The position numbers were made by a program, and so were the translations under genes. DNA of 5,612 nucleotides. Source: Spartobacteria bacterium. GTDB lineage: Bacteria; Verrucomicrobiota; Verrucomicrobiia; Chthoniobacterales; Chthoniobacteraceae. Positions 1-5,073 of this stretch are shown one piece after another. Every line of letters starts with the position of its first letter. Within the stretch, counting starts at the first letter, position 1. Location: assembly GCA_025355595.1 (NCBI GenBank), contig JANXZI010000773.1:1-5612 (forward strand), read 5' to 3'. The notes beneath the pieces are model-generated. The model saw only the letters and a list, made by a program, of their open reading frames with translations, was not told the DNA's origin and searched no databases.

Positions 1-1
1 G

Positions 2-97
2 AAGGCGAGCCCCGAGACGATTGCGAAAGTGCCGGGGATCGGTGCCAAGCTCGCGGGGACCATCGCGCAGTTTTTGCAGGAGCGGGGCGGAGCGTGA
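2..97 (+). CDS. uvrC: UvrABC excinuclease subunit C, C-terminal fragment (5' end outside window)
   Basis: Only the last 31 codons are present, ending at TGA (95-97). The visible tail carries the core ETIAKVPGIGAKLAGTIAQF, a helix-hairpin-helix DNA-binding motif with the PGIG hairpin near residues 11-14 of the fragment. The protein ends about 18 residues after that hairpin, which is how UvrC proteins finish: the second half of their C-terminal (HhH)2 domain. UvrC makes the dual incisions around DNA lesions in nucleotide excision repair, and its C-terminal HhH domain helps bind the single/double-strand junction. The gene is on the plus strand and converges on the minus-strand lipoprotein gene, so it belongs to a separate transcription unit. 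Other HhH proteins (for example a ComEA- or RuvA-like tail) cannot be strictly excluded from 31 residues. The UvrC call rests on the motif wording and its position at the very end of the protein. Confidence 0.75.
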   Translation, partial: KASPETIAKVPGIGAKLAGTIAQFLQERGGA

Positions 98-118
98 CCT
101 CCGGGCACGCTTCGGAGG
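98..118. terminator. Stem-loop directly after the uvrC stop codon
   Basis: Six-base arms CCTCCG (98-103) and CGGAGG (113-118) enclose a nine-base loop, starting at the base after the TGA. Its position suggests a 3'-end hairpin for the uvrC-like transcript. No T-run follows on the plus strand, so this is not a canonical intrinsic terminator. It could be an mRNA-stabilising 3' hairpin or a Rho-assisted end. Confidence 0.3.
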
Positions 119-221
119 ATGGATGCAAGTGCGAATCCGAAAACGCGCCCGGAGGTCGCGTTCCACCGCGCCTGGCTCGCGGGTGCGTGTTGTTGTCCCG
201 CAATCGGAGAGGCACGGTTGG

Positions 222-240
222 TTCGGGCTGAAGCCCTGAA
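222..240. terminator. Stem-loop directly after the lipoprotein stop codon, between convergent genes
   Basis: GGGC (225-228) and GCCC (233-236) pair around a TGAA tetraloop (TTCA on the minus strand). TTC (222-224) and GAA (238-240) extend the stem across a single unpaired T. On the minus strand it begins immediately after the TAG of the lipoprotein gene, so it probably marks the 3' end of that transcript. No T-tract follows. Part of its sequence recurs in inverted orientation at 2117-2128. The surrounding 98-240 stretch holds no supportable gene. Confidence 0.35.
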
Positions 241-582
241 CTACCTTGTCTCCCCGTCGAGCCTCTTCAGCCAGTCGGGTTTTTCCACATCCTCGAGGAT
301 GATGTACGGGCCGACGACTGAACTGATGCGGCCATTCGGATACTGCGCGGTCGTGGGAGAGGGCGGTGCGGTGTGCCGCTCAACCGCCTTGATCGTGTAG
401 CCTTGATCGAATTTTTTCACACGTCCCTCGGCGATCCATTCAGAGATCAGCTCGCCACGCGGATCGGTGACCGTGACCTTCGTGTATTTTTGGGGATCCT
501 TGTCGGAATCCGAATCCTTCCTGGTTCGTGTGTTCTCGCAGGCGGCGAGGAAGGCAAATGCGAGGAGGAGAAAATACTTCAC
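241..582 (-). CDS. Small putative lipoprotein, 113 aa, function unknown
   Basis: From the GTG at 580-582 the protein starts VKYFLLLAFAFLAAC: a basic residue, a short hydrophobic stretch and a lipobox (LAAC, Cys15), predicting signal peptidase II processing and lipid attachment. After the Cys comes a charged, likely disordered linker (about residues 17-35, rich in D, K, R and S). A mixed alpha/beta segment follows, with the phrases VTDPRGELISEWI (38-50), GYTIKAVERH (61-70) and GPYIILEDV (91-99). The protein has no Met. I do not recognise a named domain. The gene follows DUF1501 on the same strand with 32 intervening bases and no clear Shine-Dalgarno, so it is probably co-transcribed. A longer reading from TTG at 616-618 would overlap the DUF1501 stop in a TTGA arrangement and add 12 residues. 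Localisation is well supported by the lipobox; function is unknown. Confidence 0.75.
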   Translation of the reverse strand: MKYFLLLAFAFLAACENTRTRKDSDSDKDPQKYTKVTVTDPRGELISEWIAEGRVKKFDQGYTIKAVERHTAPPSPTTAQYPNGRISSVVGPYIILEDVEKPDWLKRLDGETR

Positions 583-614
583 GGCGCGGACAGTGGCAGC
601 GGTGTTTCCGCGGC

Positions 615-2060
615 TCAAGCAAGGATTGCCTTCACGACCTTGCCGTGGACATCCGTGAGCCGGAAATCGCGGCCTGAGTTGTGAAAGGTGAGCCGCTCGT
701 GATCGAAGCCGAGCGTGTGCAAAATTGTCGCCTGCACGTCGTGGACGTGGACGGGATTTTCCACGACGTGAAAGCCGAGATCGTCCGTCGCGCCGTAACT
801 CATGCCGGGGCGGATGCCGCCGCCCGCCATCCACATCGTGAACGCCTGCGGATGATGGTCACGACCGAGCGCGCGACCGAGCGACGGGTTCGTCTCGACC
901 ATCGGGGTGCGTCCAAATTCGCCGCCCCAGATCACGAGCGTATCATCGAGCAATCCGCGGCGCTTGAGGTCGAGCACGAGCGCGGCGCTGGCCTGATCGG
1001 TCTTCGCGCAGTTGTTCTTCACGTTGCCAGCGACATCGCTGTGCGCGTCCCAGCCCTCGTGGTAGATATTCACAAAACGCACGCCACGCTCGATCATGCG
1101 GCGCGCGAGGAGACACGCGCGGGCGAAGGACGCCTTGGCGGGATCACAGCCGTAAAGTTCGAGCGTCTCCTTGCTCTCGTGGCGCAGGTCCATCAGCTCC
1201 GGCGCGCTGGTCTGGAGACGGAAGGCCATCTCGTAATTTGCGATGCGCGTCGCGATTTCCGGATCACCGGTCTGCGTGAGCTGGCGCTCATTCAGCGTGC
1301 GGACGAGATCGATCGTGTCGCGCTGGAGCCTCGCATCCACGCCCGCGGGATTGCCGAGGTTCAAAATCGGATCGCCCTGATTGCGGAAGCGCGTGCCAGT
1401 GTACGTCGTCGGCAGGAAGCCGCTCGACCACAGCGCCGAGCCGCCGCTGAGCCCGCTGCCGGTGCTCATCACCACGAATGCGGGCAGCTCCTGCGTCTCC
1501 GCGCCGAGGCCGTAAAGCACCCACGAGCCGAGGCACGGACGGCCCGGCTGCGAGAAGCCCGTGTTGAAAAAAATCTGCGCAGGCGCGTGGTTGAACTGAT
1601 CGGTGCTCACCGATTTCACGAGGCAGATTTCGTCGGCGACCTTCGCGAGGTGCGGCAGCATCTCGCTCAGTTCCGCGCCAGATTTTCCATGCTTGGAAAA
1701 TTTGTAGCGCGGTCCGAGCACCGCCGCATCGGGCCGGATGAATGCATAGCGCTGGCCGCCGATGACGGATGGCGGCAGCGGCTTGCCTTCCAGCTTTGCG
1801 AGTTCCGGCTTGTAGTCGAACAGCTCAAGCTGCGACGGCGCGCCCGCCATGAAGAGATGGATGACGCGCTTTGCCTTGCCGGTGAAATGCGGTCGCCGCG
1901 GTGCGAGCAGACTCGCAGGTGCCGCCACGCCCGCACGAAGCGAATCCGTGAGCAGTCCCGCGAGCGCGATTTTTCCGAGGCCCACGCCGCAGTCGCGCAG
2001 GAAGTGGCGGCGCGTCACGTCGAGGCAGCGTTGCTGGAACGGATTCATCGTGCCGAACAT
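615..2060 (-). CDS. DUF1501 domain-containing secreted protein (481 aa, Tat-like signal)
   Basis: This is a full-length member of the DUF1501 family, which is abundant in Planctomycetes and Verrucomicrobia and related in fold to sulfatases and alkaline phosphatases. The N-terminus has a twin-arginine-like motif TRRHFLRDC (residues 16-24) and then a hydrophobic segment (about 27-45), suggesting Tat export. Family landmarks in order are KRVIHLFMAGAPSQLELFD (64-82), HGKSGAELSEMLPHL (124-138), GWDAH (336-340), WGGEFGRTP (378-386), GRDHHP (399-404) and VHDVQATILHTLGFDH (439-454). The His/Asp-rich C-terminal half resembles the metal-binding side of alkaline-phosphatase-fold enzymes, but no substrate is established for the family. 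The start may be ATG 2058-2060, or ATG 2046-2048 four codons in (MNPFQQ), which matches the usual MNP- beginning of these proteins. AGGA lies too close to the first and rather far from the second. The usual DUF1553 partner is not adjacent; a porin lies upstream and a small lipoprotein downstream. Confidence 0.9.
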   Translation of the reverse strand: MFGTMNPFQQRCLDVTRRHFLRDCGVGLGKIALAGLLTDSLRAGVAAPASLLAPRRPHFTGKAKRVIHLFMAGAPSQLELFDYKPELAKLEGKPLPPSVIGGQRYAFIRPDAAVLGPRYKFSKHGKSGAELSEMLPHLAKVADEICLVKSVSTDQFNHAPAQIFFNTGFSQPGRPCLGSWVLYGLGAETQELPAFVVMSTGSGLSGGSALWSSGFLPTTYTGTRFRNQGDPILNLGNPAGVDARLQRDTIDLVRTLNERQLTQTGDPEIATRIANYEMAFRLQTSAPELMDLRHESKETLELYGCDPAKASFARACLLARRMIERGVRFVNIYHEGWDAHSDVAGNVKNNCAKTDQASAALVLDLKRRGLLDDTLVIWGGEFGRTPMVETNPSLGRALGRDHHPQAFTMWMAGGGIRPGMSYGATDDLGFHVVENPVHVHDVQATILHTLGFDHERLTFHNSGRDFRLTDVHGKVVKAILA

Positions 2061-2087
2061 AGTCCTGCGAAACGGGAAGGCGAAATT

Positions 2088-2102
2088 TTTCCGGCGCGGA
2101 AA
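2088..2102. repeat. Short inverted repeat upstream of the DUF1501 gene
   Basis: TTTCCG (2088-2093) and CGGAAA (2097-2102) form a perfect six-base dyad around GCG, 28 bases upstream of the DUF1501 start. It could be an operator half-site pair or part of the 5' untranslated leader. No -35/-10 promoter pair could be assigned next to it with confidence. Confidence 0.25.
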
Positions 2103-2111
2103 TGTGGTTTG

Positions 2112-2132
2112 GGCAGTTCAGCCCGAACTGCC
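2112..2132. repeat. Perfect 8-bp hairpin between porin and DUF1501 genes
   Basis: GGCAGTTC (2112-2119) and GAACTGCC (2125-2132) are perfect complements around a five-base loop. On the minus strand this hairpin lies after the porin stop and about 50 bases before the DUF1501 start. It shares the 12-mer GTTCGGGCTGAA (minus strand, 2117-2128) with the hairpin at 221-232 (plus strand). No T-tract follows, so a terminator role is uncertain; a repeated intergenic hairpin or a binding site are alternatives. Confidence 0.35.
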
Positions 2133-2142
2133 TGACCGCGCG

Positions 2143-2176
2143 ACCGCCGCCGCGCCCCTGCGGACACGGCGGCGGT
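2143..2176 (-). terminator. Strong GC-only hairpin downstream of the porin gene
   Basis: Perfect ten-base arms ACCGCCGCCG (2143-2152) and CGGCGGCGGT (2167-2176) surround a 14-base loop. The hairpin starts 27 bases after the porin stop codon in the direction of transcription. The stem is very stable (nine G-C pairs plus one A-T), but the following minus-strand bases are GC-rich with no T-run, so it lacks the second element of an intrinsic terminator. It likely shapes the 3' end of the porin mRNA or gives partial termination before DUF1501. Confidence 0.4.
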
Positions 2177-2203
2177 GTGTGGGCGAGTTGCGGTCGCTCT
2201 TGC

Positions 2204-3727
2204 CTAAAAGCTCAGCGTGGCCTGAACGTAGCCAAAGTTGGCGTCGCTGGCGCTGCCGGTCTGGCGCAGGTAGGCACCGGCGAAGAAGTGGCTGTAGCCG
2301 ACGAGGAAACTGAGGTGCTTGTTCACCTTCCAGTTCGCGGTGAGGTCAATTTCGTGGCCGGCGAAATTGCTCGCGCCGATGGTGCGCACATCCTTGCCCG
2401 GTGTGGTGACTTTCTTGACCGTCGTGACACCCTTGCTGGTCGTGGAGGTCGTTTTGGTCGTGGAGGGGGTCGTCGTGCGCAGGGTGCTGTTGCCGCTGTT
2501 GCCGCCGTACCAGTAATCCGTGCTCTCCGCGAGCCAGAAGGCGTGGTAGTCGAGAGTGAGCTCCAGATTCTTGTGCAGCTTGGCGCTAAAGGAGACGCGG
2601 GCGTCGTGGAGGTTGCGCCAGTCGAAGATGTCTATGAATCCGTATTGCTGGTGATTTGACGGGAAGAGGTTTTGGAAGGACTGGCTACTGCCGTCCTTGG
2701 AGTTTTTGTCGCCGCTGGCGTAGTCGTATTCGAGGCCGAGGCGGGGCTTCCACGCGAGGTTTTCCCACGTGTAGCCACCGGTGAGGGCAAGGGCGAAGGC
2801 GTGGTGATTCAGGCGCTTCGTGGATCGGTCGCTGGTCCACAGGTCGCCGAACTGACAGGCCAACTCAGCGCTGTAGTCGAAGCCGTGAAGCGCGTCCTTT
2901 TTCGACTTCCAACGCGTGCCGACGGTGGCGATGCGCTGGGCAGGGCCGCGATAGGTGCCGTCCGGGTTCTTCGCGTTGGCCGGGCTGAGATCGGGCTGCG
3001 CGTCGGCCTTGTCGCGGTAGAGGAAATACAACTCGGTGGTCTGGAAGCCGAGGATGTCCGTGCCGCCGTAGATGCCGAAGAAGTTGTCGGCACTGTCGCT
3101 GTCGTCGAAGGTGCCGTTGCGAAACTGCACGGGGCGCGCGACGAAGGCATCCACCCAGAATCGGCGGTTCTCGTAGTGGAGCTTCACGGCGTCGAATGTG
3201 AGGCCGAAGTTGCCCCACCTGCTGTCGCCGACGAGGCGTCGGTCACCGTAGTCCAGCACCTGCCGCCCGACGGTGAGGGTGAGCGGGAATTGCTTCACAT
3301 TGCCCAGCTCGACGTAAGCCTGGCGCAGATCGAAGGAGTCGCCACCCTCGACGCCGTTCACGCCGGGGACATTGCCGCGCGAGGAAAACCATTCGCGGGT
3401 GTCCTGGGTTTGGGCGTAAACTTTTAGCCAGTCGGTCGGCTTGACCATGAGGCCCAGCCGGAAGCGGCTGAGGATCCAGCCGTCATCGCGGGGGTCGTTC
3501 ACGGACTTGTCGAAGTCCTTGTTGTTGTCGCGGAACTCCCAGCGGAGCCGCTCCTCGAAGTCGAGGGTGAGGAGGCCATTGGCGAAGGTGAGCGTCTCGG
3601 ATGCGGGCTCGGCCTTCTGTTCGGGTTTGGCGGCGGGCTTTTTTGTGCTGTCTGCCGCCGTCGCGGCAAAGGCTGATGTGGCGAGGAGCAGCGTGATGCC
3701 GCCGCTCAGGATATGTTTCGTGGTCAT
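2204..3727 (-). CDS. Alginate-export-family outer-membrane porin (507 aa)
   Basis: The protein starts with a Sec signal peptide, MTTKHILSGGITLLLATSAF, with likely cleavage near AFA (residues 19-21). A Lys/Ala/Pro/Glu-rich linker (about 27-44) follows, then a beta-barrel. Family landmarks (numbered from this ATG) are the barrel entry RFRLGLMVKPTDWLKVYAQ (88-106), GRQVLDYGDRRLVGDSRWGN (154-173), the TFDAVKLHYENRRFWVDAF run (177-195), YASGDK (336-341) and LFPSNHQQYGFIDIF (354-368). It ends in a strand finishing with Phe (QATLSF), the usual outer-membrane insertion signal. The family (Pfam Alginate_exp) includes AlgE and many porins of other or unknown substrate, so alginate itself is not implied. 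A Thr/Lys/Val insert lies at about 418-442. I chose ATG 3725-3727 because it begins the compact signal peptide. GTG 3752-3754 in the same frame adds nine residues and has GGAGG only three bases upstream. The gene lies 98 bases after the 83-residue gene, same strand. Confidence 0.88.
   Translation of the reverse strand: MTTKHILSGGITLLLATSAFAATAADSTKKPAAKPEQKAEPASETLTFANGLLTLDFEERLRWEFRDNNKDFDKSVNDPRDDGWILSRFRLGLMVKPTDWLKVYAQTQDTREWFSSRGNVPGVNGVEGGDSFDLRQAYVELGNVKQFPLTLTVGRQVLDYGDRRLVGDSRWGNFGLTFDAVKLHYENRRFWVDAFVARPVQFRNGTFDDSDSADNFFGIYGGTDILGFQTTELYFLYRDKADAQPDLSPANAKNPDGTYRGPAQRIATVGTRWKSKKDALHGFDYSAELACQFGDLWTSDRSTKRLNHHAFALALTGGYTWENLAWKPRLGLEYDYASGDKNSKDGSSQSFQNLFPSNHQQYGFIDIFDWRNLHDARVSFSAKLHKNLELTLDYHAFWLAESTDYWYGGNSGNSTLRTTTPSTTKTTSTTSKGVTTVKKVTTPGKDVRTIGASNFAGHEIDLTANWKVNKHLSFLVGYSHFFAGAYLRQTGSASDANFGYVQATLSF
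2402..2476 (-). repeat. Thr-rich low-complexity insert inside the porin
   Basis: These 25 codons (about residues 418-442 of the porin) encode TTTPSTTKTTSTTSK followed by GVTTVKKVTT, built almost only from Thr, Lys, Ser and Val. The DNA shows repeated GTCGTG/GTCGTT-type units on the plus strand. The stretch lies between two predicted strands near the C-terminal end of the barrel, so it most likely forms a flexible surface loop. Short degenerate units like this often vary in length between strains. Confidence 0.6.
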
Positions 3728-3757
3728 GGTGTTTGGATGCGTTTTGGCTTCCACACA

Positions 3758-3772
3758 CCTCCGGAAGTCCGG
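3758..3772 (-). promoter_or_regulatory. Shine-Dalgarno-like GGAGG adjoining a small hairpin upstream of the porin
   Basis: On the minus strand a GGAGG (3762-3758) is one of the few strong Shine-Dalgarno cores in the window. Its first bases are part of a CCGG-ACTT-CCGG dyad (arms 3769-3772 and 3761-3764), so the ribosome site could be partly hidden in a hairpin. It lies three bases before GTG 3754 and about 30 bases before ATG 3727. It therefore supports the longer porin start, or translation of a very short leader reading. Confidence 0.35.
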
Positions 3773-3801
3773 TCGGCGAGTGATGTGTTTTTTGGAGATG
3801 T

Positions 3802-3820
3802 CCCCGGCGCGTGCCGGTGG
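3802..3820. repeat. Short hairpin after the stop of the 83-residue gene
   Basis: CCGGC (3804-3808) and GCCGG (3813-3817) pair around a GCGT loop, with partial extension to 3802 and 3820. On the minus strand it begins within ten bases of the TAA of the 83-residue gene. No T-tract follows in that direction. It may be a weak attenuating 3' hairpin between the transporter block and the porin, so read-through to the porin is plausible. Confidence 0.3.
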
Positions 3821-3825
3821 AAAAT

Positions 3826-4077
3826 TTAGAGATCGCCGCCGTACGCGATGAAGCGGCGATAGTGCGTGAGGATTTCCACGAGCGCGAGGACGAAGGCCCC
3901 GCGCTGGAGGTGCATGGGTGCCTCGGTCGGCGTCTCAAGGATGATCTCGAAGGGCTGCGGGCGTGCGCCGGGAGGCGCGCTCAGGATGCCGTCGTAGGCG
4001 GTATGGATGATTCCCTCCTCGGCGTGGAAACCGTCAATGTTCCTCCGAGCGTGATCGAGGAGGTCGAGTGCGGTCAC
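3826..4077 (-). CDS. Unrecognised 83-aa protein in the ABC transporter operon
   Basis: The start is GTG 4075-4077. It is preceded by AAGGAGA ending eight bases upstream, the best-placed Shine-Dalgarno in the window, which makes this a convincing translated gene despite its small size. Stop is TAA. The protein begins MTALDLLDHARRNIDGFHAEE (a probable amphipathic helix, His- and acid-rich). Next is a probable strand region with IIHTAYDGIL (residues 23-32), a Pro-rich turn (APPGARPQP, 34-42) and the strand FEIILETPTEAP (43-54). A more hydrophobic C-terminal helix (RGAFVLALVEILTHYRRFI, 59-77) ends it. There is no signal peptide and no cysteine, and the single hydrophobic helix is too short and charged to be a clear membrane anchor, so it is probably cytosolic. 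I do not recognise the family. It follows the DUF2292 gene by 21 bases and is very likely co-transcribed with the transporter. Confidence 0.8.
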   Translation of the reverse strand: MTALDLLDHARRNIDGFHAEEGIIHTAYDGILSAPPGARPQPFEIILETPTEAPMHLQRGAFVLALVEILTHYRRFIAYGGDL

Positions 4078-4084
4078 TCTGCAT

Positions 4085-4091
4085 TCTCCTT
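4085..4091 (-). promoter_or_regulatory. Ribosome binding site of the 83-residue gene
   Basis: Minus-strand AAGGAGA lies about seven to eight bases before the GTG at 4077. It decides the choice of this GTG start. Most other genes in the window have no comparable site, which suggests efficient independent initiation here. Confidence 0.6.
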
Positions 4092-4098
4092 TCGCGAA

Positions 4099-4263
4099 TC
4101 ACGCGTCGCCCTCAGCGGGCAGGCGTGTTTTTTCCGTGGCTTCGACTTGCGTCACGCGTCCGTCGTGAATCGTGAGATTCACGCTGCCGAACCGCATCGC
4201 GCCGACTTTGCGGCGGATGATTTCGATCCAGGGTTCGGAGGTGTGCGGTTTGATGGCGGTCAT
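4099..4263 (-). CDS. DUF2292 (YezD/OscA-like) small protein, 54 aa
   Basis: This complete short gene runs from ATG 4261-4263 to TGA 4099-4101, in a frame that also stays open across the preceding permease. The core EPWIEIIRRKVGAMRFGSVN (residues 10-29) followed by LTIHDGRVTQVEATEKTRL (30-48) matches the DUF2292 pattern: a helix with W-x-x-I-x-R, then an RFGSV strand, a basic-acidic HDGRV turn and a closing Q-V-E-x-T-E-K strand. Family members include Bacillus YezD and Pseudomonas OscA. OscA is known from work on organosulfur use and sulfur limitation; the molecular function is not settled. It starts 11 bases after the permease stop and ends 21 bases before the 83-residue gene, so it belongs to the transporter operon. 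Its presence is a main reason to infer a sulfur-compound substrate. No Shine-Dalgarno precedes it, suggesting coupling to permease translation. The typical family length is about 55-65 aa, so it is intact. Confidence 0.85.
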   Translation of the reverse strand: MTAIKPHTSEPWIEIIRRKVGAMRFGSVNLTIHDGRVTQVEATEKTRLPAEGDA

Positions 4264-4274
4264 AACGGGTGAGG

Positions 4275-5042
4275 TTAGGAGTTGGTGAGGCCCCAGCGGC
4301 GGTGGAGGAACCGCTCCCACGGGCTGAAGAGGATTTTGTCGGCGAGGAAACCGATGACGATGATCACGAACATGAGGCCGACGACCTGATCCATCGCGTG
4401 CAGTTCGCGGCCGTAGTGCAGCATGTGGCCGATGCCGTCGCTGCCGACGATGGTGACGTAGATTTCCGCCGCCATGAGCGAGCGCCACGCAAAGGCCCAG
4501 CCCTGCTTCGTGCCGCTGACGATGTGCGGGAGCGACGCCGGCGCGAGGACACGGAACCAGAGGTGAAATCCCTTCGAGCCCATCGTGGCCGCGGCTTCGC
4601 GATAGAGCGGCGGGATCTGCCGGATGCCGTGATCGGTGGCGAGGATGACAGCCCACACGGTGCCCATCACGACGATGAAAAGCATGGCCGTCTCCGTCTG
4701 CCCGAACCACATGAGCGCGAGCGGCACCCAGCACACGCTCGGCAGCGTCTGCAGGCCGAGCGCGATCGTGCCGACGGTGTTGTGGAGAAATTTGAAGCGC
4801 GCGGTGAGCATCCCGAGCGGGATGCCGATGGCGATGCCGGCGAGGTAGCCGAGCATGAGGCGCTTCATGGTCACGAGCGTGGCTTCGGCGAGCGTGCTGT
4901 CGCGCGCCGCGCCGAGGAGGTAGCGCGCCACATCGGAGGGCGCGGGCATGAGCACGGGCGACACGCCGGCCTGGTGCGAGGCAAATTCCCACGCGCCGAG
5001 GAGCACGGCGAAAAATACGAGGGCGGCGAGGAAAGGCTTCAT
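4275..5042 (-). CDS. ABC transporter permease, SsuC/TauC/NrtB family (255 aa)
   Basis: This is the inner-membrane channel subunit of an importer of the nitrate/sulfonate/taurine/bicarbonate class (BPD_transp_1 domain). About six membrane segments are visible: roughly residues 3-20, 63-84, 90-112, 117-138, 181-200 and 221-238. The cytoplasmic EAA loop is clear at EAAATMGSKGFHLWFRVLAP (149-168), continuing into ASLPHIVSG, and this loop docks the ATPase. The LQTLPSVCWVPLALMWFG stretch (97-114) and the early MPAPSDVARYL (32-42) are typical of SsuC/TauC relatives. Length is normal for the family. ATG 5040-5042 begins directly at the first membrane helix; no Shine-Dalgarno is evident, and the ATPase gene ends 31 bases upstream. 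Substrate cannot be read from the permease alone: aliphatic sulfonate, taurine, nitrate, or pyrimidine precursors are all carried by this subfamily. The DUF2292 neighbour tips the inference to a sulfur compound. Confidence 0.92.
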   Translation of the reverse strand: MKPFLAALVFFAVLLGAWEFASHQAGVSPVLMPAPSDVARYLLGAARDSTLAEATLVTMKRLMLGYLAGIAIGIPLGMLTARFKFLHNTVGTIALGLQTLPSVCWVPLALMWFGQTETAMLFIVVMGTVWAVILATDHGIRQIPPLYREAAATMGSKGFHLWFRVLAPASLPHIVSGTKQGWAFAWRSLMAAEIYVTIVGSDGIGHMLHYGRELHAMDQVVGLMFVIIVIGFLADKILFSPWERFLHRRWGLTNS

Positions 5043-5073
5043 GGTGCTGGATCGGATGAATGCATCGGTGCGC

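Noticed and set aside
21..400. Two plus-strand open frames covering the uvrC tail and the convergent intergenic region
   Set aside because: They overlap the UvrC-like frame and the lipoprotein gene, are Arg- or Ser-rich, and have no ribosome site or recognisable content.
583..834. N-terminal extension of the lipoprotein frame up to an ATG at 834
   Set aside because: The extension overlaps the DUF1501 coding region, is Arg/His/Pro-rich shadow sequence, and would bury the lipobox signal in the middle of the protein.
681..2135. 484-codon open frame on the plus strand opposite DUF1501
   Set aside because: It is the antisense shadow of a well-recognised DUF1501 gene. Its composition is dominated by Arg, Ala, His and Glu as expected for an antisense GC-rich frame, and it has no domain or ribosome site.
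2672..3427. 251-codon open frame on the plus strand opposite the porin
   Set aside because: It is Val/Ala/Glu/Gly-rich with no motif, and is entirely inside a porin gene with clear family landmarks.
4099..4992. Reading the DUF2292 frame as a 297-residue protein
   Set aside because: The upstream part is an Arg/His-rich shadow of the permease. The DUF2292 homology begins right after the ATG at 4263, and the 54-residue product has normal family length.
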